This document shows, piece after piece, positions 46,272 through 55,795 of a DNA stretch of 64,000 bases. The translations under genes and the position numbers were made by a program. The DNA comes from PALSA-612 sp963704335. GTDB taxonomy: Bacteria > Actinomycetota > Thermoleophilia > Gaiellales > Gaiellaceae. Under the pieces are notes generated by a model that worked only from the letters and a program-made list of their open reading frames with translations, ran no database searches and was not told the DNA's origin. The DNA lies in the NCBI GenBank assembly GCA_963704335.1, contig OY969889.1, positions 2,356,001 to 2,420,000 on the forward strand, read 5' to 3'. Each line of letters opens with the position of its first letter. The stretch's first letter is position 1.

Positions 46272-48143
46272 ATGACCGACCGCGTGAAAGCCCAGTTGCA
46301 AGCACTGCCCAAGGCGCCCGGCGTCTACCTCTTCCGGGGAGAGGAAGGCGATGTCCTCTACGTGGGAAAGGCGAAGTCGTTGCGCTCGCGCGTACGCAGC
46401 TACTTCCAGAAGACCGGGGACACACGGCTCGGCTCGGTGCAGCTCGTTCAGCGCGTACGTGACATCGAGACGATCGTCACCAGCACGGAGGCGCAAGCGC
46501 TGCACGTCGAGCAGAGCCTCATCAAGCGCCACCGTCCGCCCTTCAACATCCGGCTGCGCGACGACAAGTCGTTCCCATACATCGCCGTGACGGTCGAGGA
46601 CGAGTACCCGCGCGTGATGTTCACCCGCGAGCGGCACCGCCGCGGCGTCGTCTACTTCGGTCCGTACGCGAACGCGAAGAAGGTGCGTGAGACGCTCGAC
46701 GTCCTCAACCGCGCGTTCCGCTTTCGGCCGTGCGAAGGACCGCGCCCAGGGCGTCACTCCGGGATCCCGTGCCTCGACTTCCACATCGACCGCTGCCTCG
46801 CGCCGTGCGTCGGCAAGGTCTCGCCGGAGGAGTATCGGAAGATCATCGACGGCGTCATCGAGTTCCTCTCCGGCGACACGCAGACGATCGACCGCCAGCT
46901 CGAGGCCGAGATGGGCGCTGCGGCAGCGGAGGAGCGGTTCGAGGACGCCGCGCGCTACCGCAACCGGATGTTCTCCGTTCGCCACCTGGCAGAGCGGCAG
47001 GCTGCGCCGCAGGGCCGCACCGACACGATCGACGTGATCGGGCTGGCTGTGGCCGACGATTGCGCGGCTGCACAGGTCTTCCCGTTGCGTGACGGAAAGC
47101 TCGTCGACCGCTACAGCTTTCACCTGGAGAACGTCGCCGGCCAGGACCTCCAGACGATCGCCGAGGAATTCTGCCTCGGCTACTACAGCGCCGCACCGAG
47201 CATTCCGCCAGAGGTCGTTTTGCCACGTGAAGTCGGAAACCTCGCGGCTCTCGAGGAGCTGCTCACCGAGCGTCGCGGGTCGCGGGTCGTCGTGCGCCCC
47301 GCTTTCCGGGGCGACAAGCGCCGGCTTGCCGAGCTCGCAACGAAGAACGCGGAGCTCGCGCTCGTGTCGGCCGCAGCTGCGACCGAGCGACAGAAGCTGC
47401 GTCGCGTGGCGGCGCTCGAGGAGCTACGCGAAGCGCTCAACCTCGAGAGCCTGCCCGTACGCATCGAGTGCTTCGACATCTCGACCACCCAGGGCCGGCA
47501 GACCGTCGGCGCGATGTCCGTGTTCCGCGATGCACAGCCGCGCAAGGCGCTGTACCGGAAGTTCGCGGTCCGGCGTCCCTCAGGGCGCCAGGACGACTAC
47601 GCGGCGCTGGCGGAGGTGCTGTCTCGCCGCTTTGCGCGCGCCGGAGTGCCGTCCAGCGCTCCCGACTGGGACGAGTCGTTTGCTGCGATCCCCAACCTCG
47701 TCGTCGTGGACGGGGGCAAGGGACAGCTGTCCGCGGCGCTCAACGCGATGCACCAGTACGAGCTGCCGCGTGTCGCCGTTGTTTCGCTCGCCAAGCGCGA
47801 GGAACACGTCTTCGTTCCCGGCCAGCGCCGCCCGATCGTGCTCGACCGCTCCTCGGCGGGTCTCCAGCTGCTGCAACGCATCCGCGACGAGGCCCACCGC
47901 TTCGCGGTCGGCTATCACCGGCAGAAGAGAACTGCCGAAGCGCGCGACTCACTGCTCGACCACCTACGCGGCGTCGGACCGGCGAGGCGGCGGGCGCTGC
48001 TGAACCACTTCGGCTCCGTCGAGCGCATCCTCGACGCGTCCGAGGAGCAGCTGGAGGGAGTGCCCGGGCTGCCGGAGAAGACGGCGCGTGCCGTCTATGC
48101 GCAGCTACACAAGGCCGGACCGACGATGACCGGCTCGGGCTAG
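46272..48143 (+). CDS. uvrC: Excinuclease ABC subunit C
   Basis: A 623-residue nuclease that makes both incisions in nucleotide-excision repair. It has the GIY-YIG domain as 'PGVYLFRGEEGDVLYVGKAK', a Cys-containing linker ('IDRCLAPCVGKVSPEEY'), the UVR (UvrB-binding) motif in 'AAAAEERFEDAARYRNRM', an RNase H-like C-terminal nuclease ('IECFDISTTQGRQTVGAMSV', 'LVVVDGGKGQLSAAL'), and a tandem HhH domain ('LRGVGPARRRALLNHF', 'LEGVPGLPEKTARAVY'). ATG 46272 is the first start after the open frame and matches the conserved beginning. Two exported proteins of unknown function follow directly. Confidence 0.95.
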   Translation: MTDRVKAQLQALPKAPGVYLFRGEEGDVLYVGKAKSLRSRVRSYFQKTGDTRLGSVQLVQRVRDIETIVTSTEAQALHVEQSLIKRHRPPFNIRLRDDKSFPYIAVTVEDEYPRVMFTRERHRRGVVYFGPYANAKKVRETLDVLNRAFRFRPCEGPRPGRHSGIPCLDFHIDRCLAPCVGKVSPEEYRKIIDGVIEFLSGDTQTIDRQLEAEMGAAAAEERFEDAARYRNRMFSVRHLAERQAAPQGRTDTIDVIGLAVADDCAAAQVFPLRDGKLVDRYSFHLENVAGQDLQTIAEEFCLGYYSAAPSIPPEVVLPREVGNLAALEELLTERRGSRVVVRPAFRGDKRRLAELATKNAELALVSAAAATERQKLRRVAALEELREALNLESLPVRIECFDISTTQGRQTVGAMSVFRDAQPRKALYRKFAVRRPSGRQDDYAALAEVLSRRFARAGVPSSAPDWDESFAAIPNLVVVDGGKGQLSAALNAMHQYELPRVAVVSLAKREEHVFVPGQRRPIVLDRSSAGLQLLQRIRDEAHRFAVGYHRQKRTAEARDSLLDHLRGVGPARRRALLNHFGSVERILDASEEQLEGVPGLPEKTARAVYAQLHKAGPTMTGSG

Positions 48144-48153
48144 CATCACGCGC

Positions 48154-48822
48154 GTGCACAGAGCAGTGCTCACACTTGCGGCGCTGCTCGCCCTGGCTGT
48201 CGCGGGCTGCGGCGGAGACGAGACGAAGGAGGCGACGACCCCGCCTGACCCCGGGCGCGAGGTCATGCAGGCGCTTGTGACGGCGGCGGCTGCCGGTGAC
48301 GCCGAGTCGGCCTGGGATCTGCTCTCCGAGCCCTCGCAACGCCGTGAGGGCCCATTCGAGGAGTTCGAGCGGACAGCGTTTCCGGAGCTCCGGCGGACAC
48401 TCGCGCCGTTTGCAAAGGCGCCGCTGCCGGTCGAGGTGTCGGAGAACATCGACGGGGAATTCGGCCTCGTCGCGCTCTCGCGCGGCGGGTCGGCCTACGC
48501 GGTGCCGATGCGCCTCGAAGGCGACGTCTGGCGCGTCGAGCTGCCCGGGCCCGTCAAGATCGACGTCCTCGGGCCACCGCCGGGCTCGCGTGGGAAGTTT
48601 GCAGACCAGATCGGCGTGGAGAAGATCGGGCCGGGCGGCGCGGGAGTTGCCGTGCTCTATCTGGATGGCGTTACGCTCGACCCCCGAACCGCCTCCTCCG
48701 CCGAAGGCGCGACGATCTTCGCGAACTTCGCCAACCCGCTGAAACCGGGCCTGCATACGGCCGTGGCCTTCACGAGCGCAGGTGGCGAGGCCGGCGCCCG
48801 CGCCTGGACGTTCTTCCCGTGA
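48154..48822 (+). CDS. Putative lipoprotein, unknown (paralogue A)
   Basis: A 222-residue exported protein. The signal peptide ends in a lipobox ('ALLALAVAGCGGDE'), so a lipid-anchored location is likely. The body begins with an NTF2-like helical segment ('ALVTAAAAGDAESAWDLLSE') followed by strands ('FGLVALSRGGSAYAVPMRLE', 'GDVWRVELPGPVKIDV'). It resembles the next gene over most of its length, so the two are tandem duplicates. The GTG start is 10 nt after uvrC. The function is unknown; a cell-envelope binding role is possible. Confidence 0.75.
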   Translation: MHRAVLTLAALLALAVAGCGGDETKEATTPPDPGREVMQALVTAAAAGDAESAWDLLSEPSQRREGPFEEFERTAFPELRRTLAPFAKAPLPVEVSENIDGEFGLVALSRGGSAYAVPMRLEGDVWRVELPGPVKIDVLGPPPGSRGKFADQIGVEKIGPGGAGVAVLYLDGVTLDPRTASSAEGATIFANFANPLKPGLHTAVAFTSAGGEAGARAWTFFP

Positions 48823-49496
48823 TGGCCGTCCGCCTGCTGGCCGCGCTCGCCGCGATGGGCGCGCTGCTGGCAGGCCAGACGGCGGCCGCCACCACGCCTG
48901 AATCGGCACTCCGCCTGCGGGCTTTCGAGCAGCTGCTCCAGGCCGCGGCGGCCGGCGACGAGCCGGCGATGTGGGCAACGTTGAGCGGGGTGAGCCGGCG
49001 GCGACTCGGCCCGTCGCTCGCCGACTTTCGCAGCCGAGGCGCGCGCGGCGTTCGGGCCGGTGTCGCGCCTTTCGCGCGCGGCTCCTATCGGGTGATCCTG
49101 AACGCTCCCGTCGACCAGGGGCTCGGGCTCGTGGCAATCGCGAAGCGAAACGACGCGCTCGCTGTCCCGGTACGGAGGGAGCACGGCGCCTGGAACGTGG
49201 AGATCGACCCGATCTTCACGGTCGAAGCGGTACGACCGTTGCCGGGAGATCAGGTGCTGCGGCGAACCCAGCTCTTCGCCGAGGTCTCCGCACCGGGCAA
49301 GATCGACGACGCGGCTATGTGGTTCGACGGCCGGTTCTTCGTCGAGGCCCGAGGGTACTGGTCGCCGAACAAGCAGCGCATGTCGATCTGGGGCGAGGCG
49401 CCACAACCGCTGCGCAAGGGACGCCACACGGTGATCGCATTCGCCTCTACGGCCTCGGAGACCGCGGCGAACGCGTGGGTCTTTACCGTGCGCTAA
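48822..49496 (+). CDS. Exported protein, unknown (paralogue B)
   Basis: About 224 residues, starting at ATG 48822 (GTG 48819 is an alternative; both overlap the preceding stop). The signal peptide ('LLAALAAMGALLAGQTAAA') has no lipobox Cys, so this copy is probably secreted rather than anchored. It shares the segment pattern of paralogue A: 'LLQAAAAGDEPAMWATLSGV' with 'ALVTAAAAGDAESAWDLLSE', and 'LGLVAIAKRNDALAVPVRRE' with 'FGLVALSRGGSAYAVPMRLE'. The function is unknown. The stop overlaps the convergent proline-pathway gene by 4 nt. Confidence 0.75.
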   Translation: MAVRLLAALAAMGALLAGQTAAATTPESALRLRAFEQLLQAAAAGDEPAMWATLSGVSRRRLGPSLADFRSRGARGVRAGVAPFARGSYRVILNAPVDQGLGLVAIAKRNDALAVPVRREHGAWNVEIDPIFTVEAVRPLPGDQVLRRTQLFAEVSAPGKIDDAAMWFDGRFFVEARGYWSPNKQRMSIWGEAPQPLRKGRHTVIAFASTASETAANAWVFTVR

Positions 49497-51121
49497 GGCT
49501 CCAGGAACGGGTAGCGGTAGTCGGTGGCCGGCACGAACGTCTCCTTGATCGTGCGCGGACTGACCCAGCGGATGAGGTTCCACATCGAGCCCGCCTTGTC
49601 GTTCGTGCCTGATGCCCTCGCGCCGCCGAACGGCTGCTGGCCGACGACGGCGCCGGTCGGCTTGTCGTTGACGTAGAAGTTCCCCGCCGCGTAGCGGAGC
49701 GCATCGCCGGCCTCCTCGAGCGCGCCGCGATCTCGCGCAAACACGGCGCCGGTGAGCGCGTACGGCGACGTCGCGTCCACCAGCTCGAGCGTGTCCTGCC
49801 ACTTCGAGTCGGGATAGACGTAGGCCGTGACGATCGGCCCGAACAGCTCCTCCCGCAGCAACCGGTCGTCGGGGTCGGAGGTCTCGATCACCGTCGGCTC
49901 GACGAAAAAGCCCTCGCTGTCGTCGGTGGTGCCGCCGGCGACGATCGTCCGCCCCTGGGACTTCGCCTCCTCGATCGCCTCCCGGTGCTGGGCGAAGGCT
50001 TTGGCGTCGATCACCGCACCCATGAAGTTCCGGAAGTCGGTGACGTCGCCCATGCGGATCGTCGCCACCTCGTCCGCAATCCGGTCGCGTGTCTCGTCCC
50101 AGAGCGACTGGGGCACGTAGATGCGCGACGCGGCCGAGCACTTCTGACCCTGGTACTCGAACGAGCCACGCAGCACCGCCGTCGCCACCTCCTCGGGGTC
50201 GGCGGACGGGTGCACGACGATGAAGTCTTTGCCTCCTGTCTCTCCGACGATGCGCGGGTAGCTCCGGTAGCTGTCGATCGAGCCGCCGACCGTGCGCCAC
50301 ATGTCCTGGAACACCGATGTCGAGCCCGTGAAGTGGATCCCGGCGAGGTCCGGGCTCGCGAGCGCAGGGTTGCCAATCGCGGCACCGGGCCCGTAGACGA
50401 GGTTGATCACGCCGTCGGGTAGTCCCGCCTCTTGCAACAGGCGCATGAGGAAGTACGCGGAGTAGGCCGACGTCGACGCCGGTTTCCACACGACCGTGTT
50501 GCCCATCAACGCCGGCGACGCCGTCAGATTGCCGCCGATGGCCGTGAAGTTGAAGGGGCTGACAGCAAACACGAAGCCCTCCAGCGGCCGGTACTCCATG
50601 CGGTTCCAGACGCCGAGGGACGACGTGGGCTGCTCCGAATAGATACGAACGAGGTAGTCCGCGTTGAAGCGCCAGAAGTCGATGAGCTCGCAGGCGGCGT
50701 CGATCTCGGCCTGGTGCACCGTCTTCGACTGGTTGAGCATCGTGGCCGCGGTGAGCGTCGCGCGCCACGGGCCGGCGAGCAGCTCCGACGCGCGGATGAA
50801 CACCGCGACACGCTCTTCCCACGGCGTGCGCGACCACTCTCTCCAGCCCTCGGCGGCGGCAGCGATCGCCTGCTCCACTTCGGCGGCGCCGCCCTGGTGG
50901 ACGTCTGCGAGCACGTGCTCCTTGCGATGTGGCATCACCGACTCGAACGTGTCGCCGGTGCGAACGTCCTTTCCTCCGATCACGCACGGGATCTCCATCC
51001 GCTCCGACTGCATCTCCTGCAGGCGGCGTTCCAGCTCTGCGCGCTCGGGGCTGCCGGCCTTGTACTCGCGCACCGGCTCGTTGACCGGTGCGGGCGGCCG
51101 GAAGATCGCGTGGACGCTCAC
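49493..51121 (-). CDS. pruA: 1-pyrroline-5-carboxylate dehydrogenase
   Basis: A 542-residue aldehyde dehydrogenase that oxidises P5C (glutamate semialdehyde) to glutamate in proline breakdown. The catalytic Cys is in 'EYQGQKCSAASRIYVP' and the catalytic Glu in 'IVGETGGKDFIVVHPS', both typical of the P5CDH subfamily, as are 'VSPFNFTAIGGNL' and 'HFTGSTSVFQDMW'. The N-terminal 'VNEPVREYKAGSPERAELER' is a P5CDH mark. GTG 51121 is used because the upstream frame overlaps ogt. Proline dehydrogenase is not in the window. It is divergent from ogt, with 22 nt between starts. Confidence 0.92.
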   Translation of the reverse strand: MSVHAIFRPPAPVNEPVREYKAGSPERAELERRLQEMQSERMEIPCVIGGKDVRTGDTFESVMPHRKEHVLADVHQGGAAEVEQAIAAAAEGWREWSRTPWEERVAVFIRASELLAGPWRATLTAATMLNQSKTVHQAEIDAACELIDFWRFNADYLVRIYSEQPTSSLGVWNRMEYRPLEGFVFAVSPFNFTAIGGNLTASPALMGNTVVWKPASTSAYSAYFLMRLLQEAGLPDGVINLVYGPGAAIGNPALASPDLAGIHFTGSTSVFQDMWRTVGGSIDSYRSYPRIVGETGGKDFIVVHPSADPEEVATAVLRGSFEYQGQKCSAASRIYVPQSLWDETRDRIADEVATIRMGDVTDFRNFMGAVIDAKAFAQHREAIEEAKSQGRTIVAGGTTDDSEGFFVEPTVIETSDPDDRLLREELFGPIVTAYVYPDSKWQDTLELVDATSPYALTGAVFARDRGALEEAGDALRYAAGNFYVNDKPTGAVVGQQPFGGARASGTNDKAGSMWNLIRWVSPRTIKETFVPATDYRYPFLEP

Positions 51122-51143
51122 GCGGCGATTGTATGTTGAGCCG

Positions 51144-51599
51144 GTGCCACGGGATCGCGTCCTGTACGACGCAGGCAGCTTCGGAGTGGGGGAGGTACTC
51201 GTGGACGACGATGTCCTCCTGTGGAGCGAGCTCCCGCGGCCCGGGCTGCAACCGTCCGGCAGCCACCAGCTCGCCACCCGTCTCACCGCCTACTTCTCAG
51301 GCGCCGAAGACGACTTCGCAGACGTCGATCTCGATCTGACGTGGTGCACGCCGTTTCAGGCGGCGGTCGTCGGCGCTCTGCGCGGCGTCGGACGTGGCGA
51401 GACCGTGACGTACGGGGAGCTGGCTGCGCTTTCCGGGCATCCGGGGGCGGCACGCGCAGCCGGTTCCTTCTGTGCGACCAACCGCTTCGGGATCGTCGTT
51501 CCCTGCCACAGAGTGGTTGGAGCGGACGGCCTCGGCGGCTACGGCTCGCTGGGCGTCGACTACAAGCGCAGGCTGCTGCGCATGGAGGGCGCCGCGTGA
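51144..51599 (+). CDS. ogt: Methylated-DNA--[protein]-cysteine S-methyltransferase
   Basis: A 151-residue direct-repair protein that takes alkyl groups from O6-alkylguanine. The active-site motif is 'GIVVPCHRVVGADGLGGYG' (PCHRV), and 'TPFQAAVVGALRGVGRGETV' and 'TYGELAALSGHPGAARAAG' form the DNA-binding helices with the arginine finger. The N-terminal domain is short and lacks obvious Cys residues. The GTG start at 51144 was chosen from the reading frame and spacing. The end overlaps whiA by 4 nt (GTGA), so the two are translationally coupled. Confidence 0.92.
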   Translation: MPRDRVLYDAGSFGVGEVLVDDDVLLWSELPRPGLQPSGSHQLATRLTAYFSGAEDDFADVDLDLTWCTPFQAAVVGALRGVGRGETVTYGELAALSGHPGAARAAGSFCATNRFGIVVPCHRVVGADGLGGYGSLGVDYKRRLLRMEGAA

Positions 51600-52516
51600 C
51601 GCTCGCCGAGGACGTGCGGAACGAGCTCGCGCAGATCGCGCCGGCTCGGCGTTGCGACGCGCTGGCCGAGATCTCCGCACTGTTCCACACGGCCGGCAGC
51701 TTGCACCTGCGCGGGCACGGGGAGCTCGCATTTCACCTCGACGTCTCGGCATCCTCCGTGGCCCGACGCGCGTTCTCGCTCTTGCGAGGCCTCGACGTCG
51801 AGAGCGAGATCCGGACGTACAGGCAGCGCGCATTCGATCGTCCTACGCGCTACCAGCTACACGTGCTGGGAGGCCCTGCGGTCGTCGAGGTGTTGCGGGA
51901 GGCCGGCATCGTCGGCCGTGGCGGCCGGCCGCTGACGCGACCACCGGGCAGGGTGGTCGGCAGGCCTTGCTGTCGTGCCGCGTACGTGCGGGGAGCGCTG
52001 CTCGGCTCCGGAACGGTCAGCGGGCCGCGGTCAGCCCAGCTGGAAGTGCGCTTCTCCGACCTCGAGGGCGCGGAGTTCCTCGTGCGCGTTGCCGCGCAGG
52101 ATGACGTGTTCCTGCGGGCGCGGGAGCGCCGTGCGTACGCCGTCACCCTCACACGCAACGCGGAAACCGTTGCCGACACGCTCGCGCTGGCAGGCGCCAG
52201 CGACGCCGCGCTCGCCATCGACGAGCACGCTGTCGTGGCTGCAGCGCGCTCGGCGGCGAACAGGCTCGCCAACGCCGACCACGCGAATCTCGTCCGCACG
52301 GCGCATGCTGCGCACGGCCAGCTCCGTGCCGTGGAGCTGCTCGAGGAGCGGGGCGAGCTCGCGTCCCTTCCTGGCGAGCTCCAGGAGATGGCGGCTTTGC
52401 GGCGGAAGCATCCGGCACTGTCGTTTCGCGAGCTGGCGACGAAGTGCGAGCCGAGGGCCAGCAAGGCAGCCGTACAGCGCCGGCTGGCCAGGCTTGTGGA
52501 ACTGGCAGGGGGATAG
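51596..52516 (+). CDS. whiA: WhiA-type DNA-binding regulator
   Basis: A 306-residue homologue of WhiA, which regulates sporulation or division genes in actinobacteria and is conserved also in Firmicutes. It has the N-terminal domain 'EDVRNELAQIAPARRCDALA', a LAGLIDADG-like fold region ('AFHLDVSASSVARRAFSLL', 'CCRAAYVRGALLGSGTVSGP'), and a C-terminal HTH ('LSFRELATKCEPRASKAAVQ' then 'RRLARLVELA'). GTG 51596 overlaps ogt. In many genomes whiA follows uvrC, rapZ and yvcK; here ogt is immediately upstream and the other two are absent. gap starts 10 nt downstream, so co-transcription is likely. Confidence 0.93.
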   Translation: MTLAEDVRNELAQIAPARRCDALAEISALFHTAGSLHLRGHGELAFHLDVSASSVARRAFSLLRGLDVESEIRTYRQRAFDRPTRYQLHVLGGPAVVEVLREAGIVGRGGRPLTRPPGRVVGRPCCRAAYVRGALLGSGTVSGPRSAQLEVRFSDLEGAEFLVRVAAQDDVFLRARERRAYAVTLTRNAETVADTLALAGASDAALAIDEHAVVAAARSAANRLANADHANLVRTAHAAHGQLRAVELLEERGELASLPGELQEMAALRRKHPALSFRELATKCEPRASKAAVQRRLARLVELAGG

Positions 52517-52525
52517 ACTCAGCAC

Positions 52526-53559
<1,034 letters not shown>

Positions 53560-53563
<4 letters not shown>

Positions 53564-54600
53564 CGCCGAGATCCGTCCGCGACGCCGACGTCGCGGGCAA
53601 GAACGTTCTGGTACGAGCCGATCTCAACGTGCCGCTCGAGGATGGACGCGTCGCCGACGACACGCGCATCCGGGCGTCTTTGCCCACACTCGAGCTGTTG
53701 CTCGACCGGGACGTCGAGGGGATTGCTGTCTGCTCGCACCTGGGGCGCCCGAAAGGCCCCGACCCGGCGTTCGCGATGGAGCCGGTTGCGGCCCGGCTCC
53801 AGGAGCTGCTGCCCGACGACCGCATCACCGTCCTCGAGAACACGCGCTTCAGCCCCGGCGAGACGGCGAACGACCCGATGTACGCGCGTGAGCTGGCGGA
53901 CAGCAGGGACCTCTACGTCAACGACGCGTTCGGCTCGGCGCACCGCGCTCATGCGTCGACGGAGGGCGTCGCCCGCCTCCTGCCCGCATACGCCGGCCTG
54001 CTGCTCGAGGCCGAGCTCGAACATCTCGGCCGCCTGCTCGGCGACGTTGACAGGCCCTTCGTGCTCGTCGCCGGCGGCGCCAAGGTCGAGGACAAGCTCG
54101 GAGTGCTGCGCAAACTGGGCGGACGTGCCGACACCGTGATCGTCGGCGGCAAGATGGCCGAGGAGCTGCGCGACGACAATCCGCTCGACTTCGAAGTCGA
54201 GTTGCCGAATGACGTGGTCGCCGCGGCGGCCTTCGAAGAGGACGCGGAGATGCAGGTGACGGCGTTCGACGCCCTTCCAGAGGGCTGGCTCGGCCTCGAC
54301 ATCGGGCCGGCCAGCCGCAAGCGCTTCGCCGAGCTGATCGCGGCCGCCGGGACGATCTTCTGGAACGGCCCGATGGGTGTCTTCGAGTGGCCGCCGTTTG
54401 CCGAGGGCACGCGCGCGGTCGCCGTGGCCGTGGCGGAAGCAGACGCCTACTCCGTCGTCGGAGGCGGCGACTCCGTGCGCGCCGTCAACGAGCTCGGTCT
54501 TGCCGACCGCGTGTCGTGGGTTTCCACGGGCGGCGGCGCCTCGCTCGAGCTCCTGGAAGGCAAGGAGCTGCCGGGCGTAGCGGCCATTCCGCCGCGATAG
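53560..54600 (+). CDS. pgk: Phosphoglycerate kinase, shorter than usual
   Basis: A 346-residue kinase that produces ATP from 1,3-bisphosphoglycerate. Conserved stretches are 'NVLVRADLNVPLEDGRVADD', 'SHLGRPKGPDPAFAMEPVA', 'ENTRFSPGE', 'VAGGAKVEDKLGVLRKLGG', 'WNGPMGVFEWPPFAEGT', and the phosphate loop 'VVGGGDSVRAVNELG' with 'STGGGASLELLEGKELPG'. Most bacterial PGKs have 385-400 residues. Here 25-30 residues seem to be missing after 'VGGKMAEEL', where others have a helix and loop with 'LVEEDK'. No frameshift is evident there, so the deletion is probably genuine. GTG start overlapping gap. Confidence 0.93.
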
Positions 54601-54609
54601 ACTCGCGCA

Positions 54610-55632
54610 ATGTCTGACAAGCTGACAAGCACCGCCAAAGCGCTCGTCGCGGCGGGGAAGGGCATCCTGGCCGCGGACGAGTCGAGCGGGACCATCAAGA
54701 AGCGCTTCGACTCCATCGGCGTGGAGTCGACCGAGGAGAGCCGCCGCTTCTACCGCGATCTCCTCTTCACCACCGAGGGCGCCGCCAACCACATCAGCGG
54801 CGTCATCCTCTACGACGAGACGATCCGACAGTCGTCCGCGGACGGCAAGCCATTCCCGGACAAGCTCGCCGAGCAGGGGATCATCCCCGGCATCAAGGTG
54901 GACGCAGGGGCGAAAGACCTCGCGAACGCGCCCGGGGAGACGATCACCGAGGGGCTCGACGGCCTGCGCGAGCGGCTCGCGGAGTACCGCGAGCTGGGCG
55001 CCCGCTTCACGAAGTGGCGCGCGGTGATCACGATCGGCGCGGAGATCCCCAGCGAGTACTGCGTGTGGACGAACGCGCACGCGCTCGCCCGCTATGCGGC
55101 GCTCAGCCAGGAGGCCGGCCTCGTGCCGATCGTGGAGCCCGAGGTGCTGATGGACGGCGACCACACGATCGAGACCTCGTTCGACGTGACGTCGCGGACG
55201 CTGCACGCGGTGTTCACCGAGCTACGTGACCAGCGCGTCCAGTACGAGGGGATGCTGCTCAAGCCCAACATGGTGCTCTCCGGCTACGAGTGCCCGACCC
55301 AGGCGGGCGTGGACGATGTGGCCGAAGAGACGCTGCGCTGCTTCCGCCGTCACGTGCCCGCCGGCGTGCCAGGCATCGTCTTCCTGTCGGGCGGCCAGTC
55401 CGACGAGCTCGCCACCGCGCACCTGAACGCCATGAACGCGAGCGGGCCGCATCCGTGGCAGCTGTCGTATTCGTACGGCCGCGCGTTGCAGGCGCCTGCG
55501 CTCAAAGCGTGGGGAGGAGACACGGCGAAGGCCGAGGCGGCACAGGGCGCGTACCTCCACCGGGCGCGGATGAACGGTCTCGCCCGCTCGGGGGACTACT
55601 CGCCTGAGCTCGAGACGGCTGTACCGGCCTAG
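54610..55632 (+). CDS. fba: Class I fructose-bisphosphate aldolase
   Basis: A 340-residue Schiff-base aldolase of the eukaryote-like class I family that cleaves FBP to DHAP and GAP. The key Lys lies in 'YEGMLLKPNMVLSGYE'; 'GKGILAADESSGTIKKRFDS' and 'GVILYDETIRQ' at the N-terminus and 'LVPIVEPEVLMDGDHTIETS' are diagnostic. ATG 54610 follows pgk by 9 nt, so it belongs to the gap-pgk-fba unit. Its stop codon lies at the outer edge of the self-complementary element at 55631-55795. Confidence 0.95.
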   Translation: MSDKLTSTAKALVAAGKGILAADESSGTIKKRFDSIGVESTEESRRFYRDLLFTTEGAANHISGVILYDETIRQSSADGKPFPDKLAEQGIIPGIKVDAGAKDLANAPGETITEGLDGLRERLAEYRELGARFTKWRAVITIGAEIPSEYCVWTNAHALARYAALSQEAGLVPIVEPEVLMDGDHTIETSFDVTSRTLHAVFTELRDQRVQYEGMLLKPNMVLSGYECPTQAGVDDVAEETLRCFRRHVPAGVPGIVFLSGGQSDELATAHLNAMNASGPHPWQLSYSYGRALQAPALKAWGGDTAKAEAAQGAYLHRARMNGLARSGDYSPELETAVPA

Positions 55633-55795
55633 GAGGGTCTGGCGGGACGGTGCTCGTCGCCGGGGCGCGCTGGAGGTTGTGATGCAAGGACGCAGAGAGC
55701 CCGCGTACTAACCAGTACGTGGGCGACCGAGGACGCCGCAGCGCGGCCTTCAGCGTGATTCCGGCGGCACAGTCACTGTTTCGCCAGGCCCTCCT
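55631..55795. repeat. Self-complementary intergenic element, copy 1 (fba-glpX)
   Basis: The whole convergent spacer folds on itself. The outer stem is AGGAGGGTCTGGCG (55631-55644) with CGCCAGGCCCTCCT (55782-55795), 14 bp with one G-U pair. Next are GTGC/GCAC and CGCCGG/CCGGCG (55650-55653, 55658-55663 with 55767-55770, 55761-55766), then CGCTGGAGG/CCTTCAGCG (55668-55676 with 55747-55755). At the centre is an 11-bp hairpin, GCCCGCGTACT/AGTACGTGGGC (55699-55709, 55714-55724). The central 55685-55737 is nearly identical to 56843-56896 beyond glpX, whereas the outer stems differ in sequence. It may be a mobile palindromic repeat, a structured RNA or a bidirectional terminator. Confidence 0.75.
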
